In this document: positions 33,820 to 44,641 of the stretch, one piece after another | Position numbering within the stretch: the first letter of the stretch is position 1 | Layout: each line of letters opens with the position of its first letter | Source of the DNA: Pseudoalteromonas holothuriae | Lineage (GTDB): Bacteria > Pseudomonadota > Gammaproteobacteria > Enterobacterales > Alteromonadaceae | Direction of reading: 5' to 3' | DNA length: 64,000 bases | Assembly: GCF_945859825.1 (NCBI RefSeq) | Contig: NZ_CAMAPC010000023.1 | Coordinates: forward strand, 1-64,000 | Position numbers and translations under genes: made by a program | The notes under the pieces: generated by a model | Seen by the model: the letters and a program-made list of their open reading frames with translations, nothing else | The model's database searches: none | What the model was told of the DNA's origin: nothing

Positions 33820-35112
33820 TTACTGACCTTTAATTTCTGAGCGACCTTTATACGCTGCTTTCTCACCCAAAGCTTCTTCGATGCGAAGTAGTTGGTTATA
33901 TTTAGCAACACGGTCTGAGCGACACAGTGATCCTGTCTTGATTTGACCCGCAGCTGTACCCACTGCTAAATCAGCAATTGTTGCGTCTTCAGTTTCACCC
34001 GAGCGGTGCGAGATAACAGCAGTAAAGCCAGCATCATGCGCCATCTTAATCGCATCTAAAGTTTCTGACAGTGAACCAATTTGGTTAAACTTAATTAAAA
34101 TTGAGTTACCAATATTCTCATCGATACCGCGTTTAAGAATCTTCGTGTTAGTTACAAATAAATCATCACCAACTAGCTGCACTTTGTCGCCAATTTTATC
34201 TGTTAGTACTTTCCAGCCTGCCCAATCACTTTCATCTAAACCATCTTCAATTGATACAATTGGGTATCGAGCAGCAAGGTCAGCTAAGAAATCAGCAAAG
34301 CCTGCTGAGTCATATGCTTTACCTTCGCCTTTAAGGTCGTACTTACCATCAACGTAAAACTCAGATGCCGCACAATCTAAAGCAAGTGTAATATCTTTGT
34401 TTAGCTCATAGCCTGCGTCACTTACTGCTTGAGCAATAACTTCTAACGCTTCTTCATTAGATTTTAAATCTGGTGCAAATCCACCTTCATCACCTACCGC
34501 TGTGTTTAAGCCACGAGCATTAAGGACTTTTTTCAAGCTATGGAAAATTTCAGCACCCATACGTAATGCTTCACGGAAGCTCTTAGCACCCACAGGCTGA
34601 ACCATAAACTCTTGAATATCAACGTTGTTATCTGCATGCTCACCACCGTTGATAATATTCATCATCGGCACAGGCATTGAATACTGGCCTGATGTACCGT
34701 TGATGTCTGCAATATGCTCATACAATGCAACACCTTTATCTTCTGCTGCTGCTTTTGCATTAGCAAGTGATACAGCTAAAATCGCATTTGCACCTAGTTT
34801 TTCTTTGTTCTCAGTGCCATCTAAATCGATCATAACTTGGTCAACAGCGCGTTGATTCAAAGCATCTTTGCCCTCAAGTGCTTGAGCAATATCAGCGTTA
34901 ATGAAATTAACAGCAGTTAAAACACCTTTACCTAAGTAGCGAGATTTGTCGCCATCACGTAGTTCAAGTGCTTCGCGAGTTCCTGTTGATGCACCAGATG
35001 GTGCACATGCACGACCCCATGCGCCTGAAGCTAGATGAACGTCCGCTTCAACCGTCGGGTTACCACGTGAGTCCATAACTTCACGGCCAATCACTTTTAC
35101 GATTTTTGACAT
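33820..35112 (-). CDS. eno: Enolase
   Basis: Enolase converts 2-phosphoglycerate to phosphoenolpyruvate and is also part of the RNA degradosome. The 430 aa product, taken from ATG 35112 (MSKIVKVIGREVMDSRGNP) with a GAGGAA site, shows SGASTGTREALELRD, VGDEGGFAPDL, and the signature ILIKFNQIGSLSETLDAI followed by ISHRSGETEDATIADLAV. An upstream in-frame start would add 7 residues across the ribosome site. It follows pyrG, with a terminator between them. Confidence 0.97.
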   Translation of the reverse strand: MSKIVKVIGREVMDSRGNPTVEADVHLASGAWGRACAPSGASTGTREALELRDGDKSRYLGKGVLTAVNFINADIAQALEGKDALNQRAVDQVMIDLDGTENKEKLGANAILAVSLANAKAAAEDKGVALYEHIADINGTSGQYSMPVPMMNIINGGEHADNNVDIQEFMVQPVGAKSFREALRMGAEIFHSLKKVLNARGLNTAVGDEGGFAPDLKSNEEALEVIAQAVSDAGYELNKDITLALDCAASEFYVDGKYDLKGEGKAYDSAGFADFLADLAARYPIVSIEDGLDESDWAGWKVLTDKIGDKVQLVGDDLFVTNTKILKRGIDENIGNSILIKFNQIGSLSETLDAIKMAHDAGFTAVISHRSGETEDATIADLAVGTAAGQIKTGSLCRSDRVAKYNQLLRIEEALGEKAAYKGRSEIKGQ

Positions 35113-35216
35113 CTTGATTCCTCTTATTCCCAAAGTGGTGAGTGTAATGTTTGTGTACTTATAAATAAGTACTGGTTTTCATTTACATGTTAAATGCAAA
35201 GCAATACTTACTTCAT

Positions 35217-35241
35217 AAAAAAGCCGCGCAAATGCACGGCT
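35217..35241 (-). terminator. Intrinsic terminator after pyrG
   Basis: On the minus strand AGCCGTGC and GCGCGGCT form an 8-bp stem (one G-U) with loop ATTT, followed by six T. It lies between pyrG and eno, so eno has its own promoter. Confidence 0.85.
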
Positions 35242-35251
35242 TATTATTTAA

Positions 35252-36886
35252 TTACGATTGCGCTTTTTGGTGAGTATAAGCTGCTGCTATAAACCCTTCA
35301 AATAGCGGGTGCCCATCGCGAGGCGTGGAGGTAAACTCAGGGTGGAATTGAGCCGCAATAAACCAAGGGTGATCTTTATTTTCAATGATCTCCACCAGTT
35401 TTTTGTCTTCCGATAAGCCGGTAAATTGTAAACCTGCTTTTTCCAAACGCTCAACATAATGGTTATTTACTTCATAGCGGTGGCGATGACGCTCTACAAT
35501 TTCGTCATTACCATAAACATCACGGACTTTAGAACCCTTTTTAAGATGACACTTTTGCGCACCTAAACGCATAGTGCCACCTAAATCAGACTCTTCATCA
35601 CGCACTTCTAGATTACCTTCTGCATCTAACCATTCAGTGATCAAGCCAATAACTGGATGTGCTGATTTTGCATCAAACTCCGTTGAGTTTGCACCTTCAA
35701 GGCCAGCAACATTTCGAGCATATTCAATCAAAGCAACCTGCATGCCTAAACAAATACCAAGGTATGGTACTTTATTTTCACGTGCGTATTTTGCAGCTAA
35801 AATTTTACCTTCAACGCCACGGTTACCAAAACCACCAGGTACCAAAATAGCATCAAGATGAGAAAGTCTTTCAACACCTTTGCTTTCAATATCTTGTGAA
35901 TCAACATACTCAATGTTAACCGTTACACGATTTTTCAAGCCAGCGTGCTTAAGCGCTTCGTTTACTGATTTATAGGCATCTGGCAACTCAATATATTTAC
36001 CAACCATACCAATCGTTACTTCACCCGTTGGATTAGACTCTTGATAAAGTACCTGCTCCCACTCAACCAAGTCAGCTTCTGGTGCTTCTAGGTAAAAGCG
36101 ACGACAAACTAGATTATCTAAATCTTGCGATTTTAAGAGCGCTGGAATTTTATAAATGCTGTCTACATCAGGGAGTGAAATAACAGCTTTTTCTTCAACA
36201 TTAGTGAACAATGCGATTTTTGCACGTTCATTAGCAGGCAACCGACAGTTTGAGCGGCAAACTAAAATATCAGGTTGAATACCAATTGAACGCAGCTCTT
36301 TCACAGAGTGTTGCGTTGGTTTTGTTTTCACTTCACCTGCGGTGCCAAGAAATGGCACCAGTGTTAAGTGCATGAATAGTGCATGTTCACGACCAAGCAC
36401 CGTGCCTAGCTGACGAAGTGCTTCTAAAAAAGGTTGTGATTCGATATCACCAACAGTACCACCCACTTCAACAATCGCAATATCATAGCCTTCAGCACCT
36501 TCAAGTACACGACGCTTAATATCATTAGTTATATGGGGGATAACTTGAATAGTGGCACCTAAATATTCGCCCTTACGCTCACGACGTAATACATCTTCAA
36601 AAACACGGCCTTGAGTGAAGTTATTACGACTTGTCATTTTGGTGCGAATAAAGCGCTCATAGTGACCTAAATCAAGGTCAGTTTCTGCGCCATCTTCTGT
36701 TACAAACACCTCACCGTGTTGAATCGGGCTCATCGTGCCCGGATCAACATTGATATAGGGATCCAGCTTAAGAATCGTTACATTCAAGCCACGTGCTTCT
36801 AAAATAGCGGCTAAAGATGCAGCTGCAATACCTTTACCCAAGGAGGAAACAACTCCGCCCGTTACGAAGATAAATTTTGTACTCAT
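35252..36886 (-). CDS. pyrG: CTP synthase
   Basis: PyrG aminates UTP to CTP using glutamine. The 544 aa product has an N-terminal synthetase domain beginning KFIFVTGGVVSSLGKGI. Its C-terminal class I glutamine amidotransferase domain (about residues 290-540) has the nucleophile Cys in LGICLGMQ, and His and Glu in AAQFHPEF. The length matches the family. It lies between mazG and eno in the conserved order. Confidence 0.97.
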   Translation of the reverse strand: MSTKFIFVTGGVVSSLGKGIAAASLAAILEARGLNVTILKLDPYINVDPGTMSPIQHGEVFVTEDGAETDLDLGHYERFIRTKMTSRNNFTQGRVFEDVLRRERKGEYLGATIQVIPHITNDIKRRVLEGAEGYDIAIVEVGGTVGDIESQPFLEALRQLGTVLGREHALFMHLTLVPFLGTAGEVKTKPTQHSVKELRSIGIQPDILVCRSNCRLPANERAKIALFTNVEEKAVISLPDVDSIYKIPALLKSQDLDNLVCRRFYLEAPEADLVEWEQVLYQESNPTGEVTIGMVGKYIELPDAYKSVNEALKHAGLKNRVTVNIEYVDSQDIESKGVERLSHLDAILVPGGFGNRGVEGKILAAKYARENKVPYLGICLGMQVALIEYARNVAGLEGANSTEFDAKSAHPVIGLITEWLDAEGNLEVRDEESDLGGTMRLGAQKCHLKKGSKVRDVYGNDEIVERHRHRYEVNNHYVERLEKAGLQFTGLSEDKKLVEIIENKDHPWFIAAQFHPEFTSTPRDGHPLFEGFIAAAYTHQKAQS

Positions 36887-37010
36887 GCGAACCCTAGAAT
36901 ATCAGGAAAAATGGAATTTAAATAAGAATCAAGACGGGGCGATAGTATAGCAAAGCACCTCAAATCAATCCAGCTAAAAATCACACAAAGCGATGTCTTA
37001 TCTTCTCGCC

Positions 37011-37802
37011 CTATTTTTGTTGTTTAACTTGCTCCCAAGCACTGTCCATTTGCGATAACGTTGCACCTTTGAGGCATAACCCTTGCTGACGTAAGGTTTC
37101 ATCTACTCGTTCAAAACGGTCTGTAAACTTCTCACATGCCAAACGCAATGCTTGTTCTGGGTCATGCTTGGCGTGTCGGGCCACATTGACTGTAGCAAAT
37201 AATAAATCTCCCAATTCTTCCTCGCTGTGCGCTGAGTGAGGGTCTTGAGCGAGTGCTTCACTGACCTCTTGCACTTCTTCAGTCACTTTATCAAGCGCAC
37301 CATGGTAACTTGGCCAATCAAAACCTAATGCTGCAACACGCTTTTGAATTTTGTGTGCTCTTGATAAAGCCGGTAGCACTTTAGGAATATCACCCCATAA
37401 CTGTGGCTTTTTTGCGGGGTGCTTAGTAGCCCTTTCTTGTGCTTTAATCACCTGCCACTGCTCTTCGAGCTGAGCATCAGACAATTGCTGCTGCCCTTTA
37501 AATACATGAGGGTGTCGACGTGTTAGCTTGTCGTTCAACCCAGTTACGATATCATTAAAGTCAAACGCCCCTTGTTCTTGTGCCATTTGCGCATAAAACA
37601 CAACTTGAAATAATAAATCACCCAATTCATCTTTTAAGGCATCCATATTATTACTTTCAATTGCATCAGCAACTTCATATGCTTCTTCTAATGTGTGTGG
37701 CACAATAGATTTAAACGTTTGTTGCTTATCCCAGTCACACCCTTTTTCGGGGTCACGCAATGTTGCCATAATTGACAACAACTCTGCTACTTGATCACTC
37801 AT
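37011..37802 (-). CDS. mazG: Nucleoside triphosphate pyrophosphohydrolase MazG
   Basis: MazG hydrolyses NTPs to NMP and pyrophosphate and lowers (p)ppGpp in E. coli. The 263 aa product has two MazG domains: the first with LEEAYEVADAIE and ELGDLLFQVVFYAQMA, the second with EVQEVSEAL and EEELGDLLFATVNVARH, each with E-x2-E and E-x2-D metal sites. It lies 17 bases after relA, the expected partner in ppGpp control. Confidence 0.95.
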   Translation of the reverse strand: MSDQVAELLSIMATLRDPEKGCDWDKQQTFKSIVPHTLEEAYEVADAIESNNMDALKDELGDLLFQVVFYAQMAQEQGAFDFNDIVTGLNDKLTRRHPHVFKGQQQLSDAQLEEQWQVIKAQERATKHPAKKPQLWGDIPKVLPALSRAHKIQKRVAALGFDWPSYHGALDKVTEEVQEVSEALAQDPHSAHSEEELGDLLFATVNVARHAKHDPEQALRLACEKFTDRFERVDETLRQQGLCLKGATLSQMDSAWEQVKQQK

Positions 37803-37819
37803 GTAAGTTAACGCTCACT

Positions 37820-39976
37820 TTAGTGTTGCCTTTTTGATTCAAATACACCATCTATTTGTTGTAATTTAGTGAGTAAGCGGTTCATAGAAGATAAATCAGA
37901 CACTTCTACTTTCATTTCAAAAATAGCCACAGCCCGCTCATCGTTTGTTTGCACATTCATATTCAATACATTGACTTTTTCATTCGCCAACACCGAACTA
38001 ATATCTCTGATCAACCCCTGTCTGTCATGCGCTTCTACTCTTATCGTGATAGCATATGCCGACTGAATTTCTTCAGACCAGCTTACCGCAACTTCACGTT
38101 CAGGATGAAGGTCACTAATATGCGCAAATGCATCGCAGTCCGTTCTATGTACTGCAATCCCTCTCCCTTGGGTAATATAACCAACAATTTCATCACCGGG
38201 TACTGGTTGGCAGCATTTGGCAACATGACTCATTAAAGAACCTACGCCATCAACAACAACGCCGTTTTTATCGCCTTTTCTTTTACGAGGTGACGCTATT
38301 TTAAGCTTCGGTAGCTCTTCGGGCTTATCCTGCACATAATTTAAAAACTGATTGAGGCGAATATCACCCGCCCCCACAGCAGCCATTAAGTCATCCACAT
38401 TTTTAAAATTAAAACGTGCAATTGCTGGCTCTAGCTGTTTATAAGTTAAATCAAGCTTCGCAAGCTGCGTATCTAAAATTTCTTTCCCAGCTAGTAGGTT
38501 TTTATCCCTATCCTGTTGCTTAAACCAATGGTGAATTTTACTGCGAGCTCGAGATGAATGGATATAACCTAATGAAGGATTTAACCAATCTCGACTAGGT
38601 GAGGCATTTTTTTGCGTTAGAATTTCAATTTGATCACCCGTTGATAGCTTATAAGTAAATGGTACAATTTTTCCAAACACTTTAGCGCCAATACAGCGAT
38701 GCCCCACATTCGAGTGAATATAGTATGCAAAATCTAGCGGAGTTGCGCCCAGTGGTAAATCAAATATATCGCCTCTTGGCGTAAACACATAGACACGGTC
38801 TTCAACCACTTGATTTTTTAGTTCATCCGCTAAATCACTGCCATCGACCACTTCTTCTTGCCATTGCAGTAACTTTCTTAGCCAACTTATTTTTTGTTCA
38901 TAGCCAGAACCACGTGCAGGTAAAGCACCTTCTTTATACATCCAATGCGCCGCCACACCTAGTTCAGCATCTTGATGCATTTCTTGGGTGCGAATTTGAA
39001 TTTCAACCGTTTTTCCGTCAGGGCCAAATACTACCGTGTGAATAGACTGATAGCCATTTTGTTTGGGCGTCGCAACGTAATCATCAAATTCTTTAGGTAA
39101 GTGTCGCCAACTTGTATGCACAATACCAAGCGCTGCATAACAATCTTGCAGTTTATCCACGACAACACGCATAGCCCGAATATCAAATAGCTGGTCAAAC
39201 TCATAGTTTTTTTGCGACATCTTTTTATAGATGCTGTAAATGTGTTTTGGTCGGCCATATACCTGAGCTTTAATACCAGCAGCATCGAGTTTATCACTAA
39301 CCTGTGTAACCATATTTTCCATATAAGCTTCTCGGTCAAGACGCTTATCCGCAAGTTGTTTGGCAATTTTTTTATACGTCTGTGGGTGTAAGTAACGAAA
39401 AGATAAATCTTCAAGTTCCCACTTTAGTTGCCCGATGCCCAATCGATTAGCAAGAGGAGCAAAAATATTGGCCGTTGCTTTGGCTGCAATAACACGCTCA
39501 TCTTCATCCGCATCTTTCACCGCTCTTAAATGGCAAATTTGCTCAGCAAGTTTGATCACCACTGCTCGAACATCTTCAACCATTGCCATCAACATGCGGC
39601 GAATATTATCAATTTGTACATGGCCTTTCCCCTGGTGAGCCAATGTACTGATGGTCGCCATTTGCTCCACACCATTTAGCAATAACGCAATATTGTCACC
39701 CAATTCGCTTTTAACATTATCGATATCAATCAGGTTAGCCAAATAATAGGGGGTCAAATAAGCCGTTGCTAATGATTCGGCGTCGAGGTTCAGTTCAGCA
39801 AGGATCTCAACCATTTCAATGGCATTGTTAAGCATCTCAGCACTTGGCTCTGTTGGACACAAGCCGTGCGCTTGCTTTAAATGAGCCAGCTTCTCATCCG
39901 ACAATGCCAGCAGTGACAATCGTGCTGAAAAGTCAGCGGGAAGCTGTTGTTGATGCGACTGGCGAGTTGCAACCAT
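37820..39976 (-). CDS. relA: GTP pyrophosphokinase RelA
   Basis: RelA makes (p)ppGpp at stalled ribosomes. The 718 aa product has an N-terminal pseudo-hydrolase region in which the HD motif of SpoT-type enzymes is missing. A synthetase domain follows (YSIYKKM, FDQLFDIRAMRVVV, FDDYVATPKQNGYQSIHTVV). Then come the TGS domain (VYVFTPRGDIFDLPLGATPLDFAYYIH), a Cys/His-rich zinc-finger-like region (VAKCCQPVPGDEI) and a C-terminal ACT domain. Loss of HD argues for RelA rather than SpoT. It lies 5 bases after rlmD. Confidence 0.96.
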   Translation of the reverse strand: MVATRQSHQQQLPADFSARLSLLALSDEKLAHLKQAHGLCPTEPSAEMLNNAIEMVEILAELNLDAESLATAYLTPYYLANLIDIDNVKSELGDNIALLLNGVEQMATISTLAHQGKGHVQIDNIRRMLMAMVEDVRAVVIKLAEQICHLRAVKDADEDERVIAAKATANIFAPLANRLGIGQLKWELEDLSFRYLHPQTYKKIAKQLADKRLDREAYMENMVTQVSDKLDAAGIKAQVYGRPKHIYSIYKKMSQKNYEFDQLFDIRAMRVVVDKLQDCYAALGIVHTSWRHLPKEFDDYVATPKQNGYQSIHTVVFGPDGKTVEIQIRTQEMHQDAELGVAAHWMYKEGALPARGSGYEQKISWLRKLLQWQEEVVDGSDLADELKNQVVEDRVYVFTPRGDIFDLPLGATPLDFAYYIHSNVGHRCIGAKVFGKIVPFTYKLSTGDQIEILTQKNASPSRDWLNPSLGYIHSSRARSKIHHWFKQQDRDKNLLAGKEILDTQLAKLDLTYKQLEPAIARFNFKNVDDLMAAVGAGDIRLNQFLNYVQDKPEELPKLKIASPRKRKGDKNGVVVDGVGSLMSHVAKCCQPVPGDEIVGYITQGRGIAVHRTDCDAFAHISDLHPEREVAVSWSEEIQSAYAITIRVEAHDRQGLIRDISSVLANEKVNVLNMNVQTNDERAVAIFEMKVEVSDLSSMNRLLTKLQQIDGVFESKRQH

Positions 39977-39981
39977 TCCTG

Positions 39982-41289
39982 TTACCTCCTTTGGAACAAC
40001 GCCATAGTTTCAATATGCCCTGTGTGCGGGAACATATTCATTAGCCCAATTTTATCTAATTTAAAACCGGCTTCTATCAACAAAGTACAATCTCGTGCAA
40101 GGGTTACCGGATCACACGATACGTACAACACTTTTTCAAACTGAATAAGTGGTAACTGTTTTAATATCTCATAGGCCCCAGTTCGTGAAGGGTCTAACAG
40201 TAATACATTTAAAGATTCTGTAAACCAACTTGCCTGTGACAATGATTGGGTTAAATCGAAACAGAAGAACTGCACATTGTTAAGTTGGTTAGTGTGCGCA
40301 TTTTGCTTGGCCATTGCAACCGATGACTGCGAACCTTCAACACCTATCACTTCACTCGCTTGTTTTGCCACCAATAAGGAAAAGTTACCGATACCACAAA
40401 ATAGATCAAGTACCGTATCTTCGTTAGACAAGTCAAGCCAACTTTGAGCTTGTAACAGCATTTTCTCATTCACAGCACGGTTAACTTGAACAAAGTTATC
40501 TAGTTTAAATTCAAAGTTCAATTGAGCGACTTTATAACTTGGTAAAGTCATATAAGCTGTATGCCCAGAACCATCATCCCATAGCAAATTGTAAGGTTTT
40601 AGCTCGGTGGCAAGCTCATCTTTAACTTTTTGTTCTATCTTTTTAGTGTGCCGAAATAATACAAACTGGCCATTATCTGCATCACATAACTGAATATGGC
40701 TAATTGAAGAACACGCAGTGTGTCTATTTAAAGTCTCTCTAAGTTGAGAAAAGCAATGTACAAATGGGTCTGTCAATACATTGCACTGTGCAACTTCCAC
40801 AATTTGCTTACTCTTTGCGCCTCGAAAGCCCAATTTGAGTCGCTGTGCTTTATTATCAAATATGCAAGCTACTCTCGCCGCGCGACGGTAGTGCGTTGAC
40901 TCACTTTCTATTGCCGCTTGCCATGGTAAATTAGCTACTTTTGTAAACTTCATAAACAAAGCATCTAACGCTTTATGTTTATGAGTCAACTGATTCGTAT
41001 GATCTAAATGCTGTAACTGACAACCACCGCATAGGTGGTAGTCTTTACAAAATGCCATTACTCTTTGCTCACTTGGGCTGACGATTTTAACTGCCTTAGC
41101 AATAATCAACTTTGCTTTTTCTTGCTGAATTTGTGCTTTAACACACTCACCCGCCAAAGCCCCCTCAACAAAGCACACTTTACCTTGGTATTTAGCCACT
41201 CCTCGACCTTGATGATCTATAGACTCAACAGTCAATTCTATATTTTTTCCCTTTGATGTTGCTGCCTTAGCTCGGAAAAACTGCGCCAT
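39982..41289 (-). CDS. rlmD: 23S rRNA (uracil(1939)-C5)-methyltransferase RlmD
   Basis: RlmD methylates 23S rRNA U1939 using SAM. The 435 aa product has an N-terminal TRAM domain (about residues 15-70), the iron-sulfur Cys set around CKDYHLCGGCQLQHL, a Rossmann methyltransferase domain (VLDLFCGIGNFSLLVA), the DPSRTGA motif, and the catalytic Cys in VLYVSCDP. The length matches. It starts the rlmD-relA-mazG run and is divergent from barA. Confidence 0.96.
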   Translation of the reverse strand: MAQFFRAKAATSKGKNIELTVESIDHQGRGVAKYQGKVCFVEGALAGECVKAQIQQEKAKLIIAKAVKIVSPSEQRVMAFCKDYHLCGGCQLQHLDHTNQLTHKHKALDALFMKFTKVANLPWQAAIESESTHYRRAARVACIFDNKAQRLKLGFRGAKSKQIVEVAQCNVLTDPFVHCFSQLRETLNRHTACSSISHIQLCDADNGQFVLFRHTKKIEQKVKDELATELKPYNLLWDDGSGHTAYMTLPSYKVAQLNFEFKLDNFVQVNRAVNEKMLLQAQSWLDLSNEDTVLDLFCGIGNFSLLVAKQASEVIGVEGSQSSVAMAKQNAHTNQLNNVQFFCFDLTQSLSQASWFTESLNVLLLDPSRTGAYEILKQLPLIQFEKVLYVSCDPVTLARDCTLLIEAGFKLDKIGLMNMFPHTGHIETMALFQRR

Positions 41290-41370
41290 ACTCTACCCCT
41301 TAAACATTGCTAATCAGCGCCTAACTAGATAATCTATTGATAAATTAATGACTCTGCGCACTGCCCTACA

Positions 41371-44127
41371 ATGACAAAACTTAGCCTTCGTGACAGCATT
41401 CTTGCACTTACCATCATTCCAACAGTGCTGATCGGCTTAATACTTGGCGGGTATTTTACCGTAAATCGCTATGTTGAGCTTGAAGAAATTCTATATCAAC
41501 AAGGTAGTAGTATTTCAGAGCCACTTGCTATTGCTGCTGAACAAGCCGTATTAACCCAAGACAGAGCTGCATTGCACCGGATTATTAGTACTGCACACAA
41601 TAAACACTCGCCATTGATTAAGAGTATTGCGTTATTTGATCAAGATAACCAATTACTACTTACAAGTAATTATCACGAACAGTTTGAGCAACTTTATTTT
41701 TTTGGTGATGTATCACAGTTACATAAAACGGAATTAGTTAAGCTAAACGACTCTTTTGTTTTTTTTACACCCATAAAACACTTTTCTAAACAGCTAGACC
41801 GATGGCATACCACACATCCAAGAACCTTATCGGTGTTAGCCATTGAAGTAAGCCAAAATCAAGCTTTAATTTCACAGCAACAAGCATTGATTTGGAGCAG
41901 CTGTATCATTTTATTTGCTCTACTATTGGGCGGGTTTCTTTCTTTTCGGATCAGCAAGATGTTTACCGTACCATTATCGCAATTACTACTCGCTACCGAC
42001 AAATTAGTAGAAGGTAAGCGAGATATCGATATTGAGAGACAGATGATTGGTGAATTTGAATTACTGCGCCAAGGTCTCAATACCATTAATGAAAAAATGA
42101 TTGCGCAGCGTGACGAAATGCAAAAGCACATTGACCAAGCAACAAGCGACTATAAAGAAACACTTGAACAGTATGAAACGCAAAATATTCAATTAAATAT
42201 AGCTAAGCGAGAAGCACAAGATGCGAACCGAGTAAAGTCTGATTTTTTAGCTAAAATGAGTCACGAACTAAGAACCCCATTAAATGGCGTAATTGGCTTT
42301 ACCCGCCAACTGTATAAAACACCACTTAATAAACACCAAAAAGACTATTTAGATACCATAGAGCTCTCAGCCAACAGCCTACTCACTATCATTAGTGATA
42401 TTTTAGACTTTTCTAAACTTGAAGCTGGTGCCATGGATTTAGAGAATATTCAATTCCAATTACGTGATGCAGTCAATGAAGTCATGACTTTATTGGCACC
42501 CAGTGCGCATGATAAAAACTTGGAGCTGTCTATCGCTATTAACCGGCAAGTCCCTGACAACCTTGTCGGTGACCCCACTCGATTTAAACAAGTGCTGATC
42601 AACCTAGTTAGCAACGCCATTAAATTTACTGAAAAAGGGTCAGTAAAGGTAGATGTGACGTATCGCTTATTAGATGACTCTCACGCCTCATTACTAGTCT
42701 CTGTGAGTGATACTGGTGTGGGTATTGCGATGGATAAACAAGACGCATTATTTATTCCTTTTGCACAAGCTGATTCTAGTATTACTCGAAAATTTGGGGG
42801 GACAGGTCTTGGTTTAATTATCACTAAACATATTGTCGAAACAATGAAAGGTCGGATCACCTTGAACTCAGCACCTGGTAATGGCACATGTTTTACCTTC
42901 AATGCGATTTTTGAGCTTCCTAATCGCATCTACAATGATGATTTGCCAAACAGTTCATTATTAAATAAGCGCATTTTGTATTTTGAGCCACATGCACATA
43001 CACATTCAGCCGTTGTCTCTCAATTGGAAGAGTGGGATATGCAAATTACTTCATGTGAAAGTGAACAGGCCTTCTTGGACGCATTAAATAAGGAGTTTAA
43101 CTTTGATATTTGTTTAATAGGTAACATGGCCAGTGTTGAGCATATGCAATTGGTAAAAAGCTATATAGCAAAAGCGCGAGACGCTGCCGACTACTTATAT
43201 TTAATGCTAAATACTATTTCACATAATATGCGAGAGTCTCTAATTGGCAGTGGTGCAGATGCCTGTCTGAGCAAACCACTCAACCATAGAAAGTTATGTG
43301 AAGTACTTGCTGCCCCATACCGCTTGGACCACCCAAGTATTGCCGTTGATGACGGCGGTACCCAGATTTTACCAATGAAAGTGTTAATCGCTGATGATAA
43401 TGACGCCAATTTAAAACTTCTCTCCACATTGTTAGAAGATCAAGTAGAGCTTATTGACACCGCCCATAACGGTGCCCAAGCCGTTGGTTTATGCAAAACA
43501 CACAAATATGATTTAATTTTAATGGATATTCAAATGCCAATTATGGATGGCATTACCGCCTGTAAAACTATATTGGAGTGTTCTTTAAATGAAGGTACGC
43601 CAATAATTGCTGTAACTGCTCATGCTTTGACTGGTGAAAAAGACCAACTATTAAAAGATGGCTTTAAAGGTTATTTAACCAAGCCTATCGATGAAGATAT
43701 GCTCAGACAAACTATTTCTGATCACAGTGCCAAGACTCCATTGAGCAAACAAAAAACCAAAGTAATCAATGATGAAAGCGTTGCACCTTTTGAGAGCCCG
43801 TTACTAGATTGGCAATTAGCACTACAGCATGCTGGAGGAAAACCTGATTTAGCACTTGAAATGCTTAACATGCTTTTAGATGGTTTAGAAGGACTGCTAG
43901 AGACACTTGAGCAAGCTTATGAGCAGCAAGATACGCAGGCACTGTTAAAAGTTATTCACAAATTTCATGGCGCTTGTTGTTATACCGGCGTGCCTAAACT
44001 TAAAAGCTTGGCTGAAATACTGGAAACGTCACTCAAGCAATCGCGCCCTATCAGTGAATTTGAACCAGAGCTATTGGAATTAATTGATGAACTAACAAAC
44101 CTCAGTCGAGATGCTAATACACGATAA
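41371..44127 (+). CDS. barA: Hybrid sensor histidine kinase BarA
   Basis: BarA phosphorylates UvrY/GacA and controls the Csr system in response to short-chain carboxylic acids. The 918 aa product has two N-terminal transmembrane segments (about residues 10-30 and 170-190) enclosing a periplasmic domain, a HAMP domain, and HisKA with His in MSHELRTPLNGV (about residue 297). HATPase (FGGTGLGLII) follows. A degenerate receiver region lies at about 530-640, a full receiver with Asp about 722 (LILMDIQMPIMDG), and an HPt domain with His about 866. It is in the standard place, divergent from rlmD. Confidence 0.95.
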   Translation: MTKLSLRDSILALTIIPTVLIGLILGGYFTVNRYVELEEILYQQGSSISEPLAIAAEQAVLTQDRAALHRIISTAHNKHSPLIKSIALFDQDNQLLLTSNYHEQFEQLYFFGDVSQLHKTELVKLNDSFVFFTPIKHFSKQLDRWHTTHPRTLSVLAIEVSQNQALISQQQALIWSSCIILFALLLGGFLSFRISKMFTVPLSQLLLATDKLVEGKRDIDIERQMIGEFELLRQGLNTINEKMIAQRDEMQKHIDQATSDYKETLEQYETQNIQLNIAKREAQDANRVKSDFLAKMSHELRTPLNGVIGFTRQLYKTPLNKHQKDYLDTIELSANSLLTIISDILDFSKLEAGAMDLENIQFQLRDAVNEVMTLLAPSAHDKNLELSIAINRQVPDNLVGDPTRFKQVLINLVSNAIKFTEKGSVKVDVTYRLLDDSHASLLVSVSDTGVGIAMDKQDALFIPFAQADSSITRKFGGTGLGLIITKHIVETMKGRITLNSAPGNGTCFTFNAIFELPNRIYNDDLPNSSLLNKRILYFEPHAHTHSAVVSQLEEWDMQITSCESEQAFLDALNKEFNFDICLIGNMASVEHMQLVKSYIAKARDAADYLYLMLNTISHNMRESLIGSGADACLSKPLNHRKLCEVLAAPYRLDHPSIAVDDGGTQILPMKVLIADDNDANLKLLSTLLEDQVELIDTAHNGAQAVGLCKTHKYDLILMDIQMPIMDGITACKTILECSLNEGTPIIAVTAHALTGEKDQLLKDGFKGYLTKPIDEDMLRQTISDHSAKTPLSKQKTKVINDESVAPFESPLLDWQLALQHAGGKPDLALEMLNMLLDGLEGLLETLEQAYEQQDTQALLKVIHKFHGACCYTGVPKLKSLAEILETSLKQSRPISEFEPELLELIDELTNLSRDANTR

Positions 44128-44641
44128 TAGACGATTTAGCGTATGTAGCAGTGATAATATGAGAACATGCGCTTTACAAACTTACTTCTGCCTCAGCAAC
44201 TTCTATGTCTCTGCTAAAAAGTGAAAATAAGTAGTTGGATTTTTAAAACATCAACTATCTTTGATTCTCAGCAACTTTCCTTGCCTCACAGTCGTCTTCA
44301 ATGATGATGTTGCGTTCAAAATTCAGGCGTTTTTATACTGTAATGACAGCCTATCACCGTTGAAAATAACTCAGATAGAGGGAAATTCGCTAATCCAGTA
44401 CTGAAGTATATTATAAAAAGATACACGGCTCTATTTTAGGGTGAACTTATTAAGGTGATTTGGACCATCTGAAAGTGACCTAAACCAATGCTCTAATATC
44501 GCTATAAAGCGATTTTCAATTGATATACATTCAATATATTCGATGAATTATCAGACATTTTACTGCCTTTTATGCATCTCTAATCTATATTTATTAAGAC
44601 AATACAATTATTTGTTTTGTAAGGAGCCATTGAGCGAACTT
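44128..44641. other. Intergenic region between barA and the diguanylate cyclase operon
   Basis: No gene here is supported. I see an inverted repeat TAGTTG...CAACTA near 44232-44257 and a weak hairpin ATCGCT/AGCGAT at 44498-44513 followed by a short T run. Neither is a strong terminator. The promoter of the following operon should be in the AT-rich end (44520-44620), but boxes are ambiguous. Confidence 0.4.
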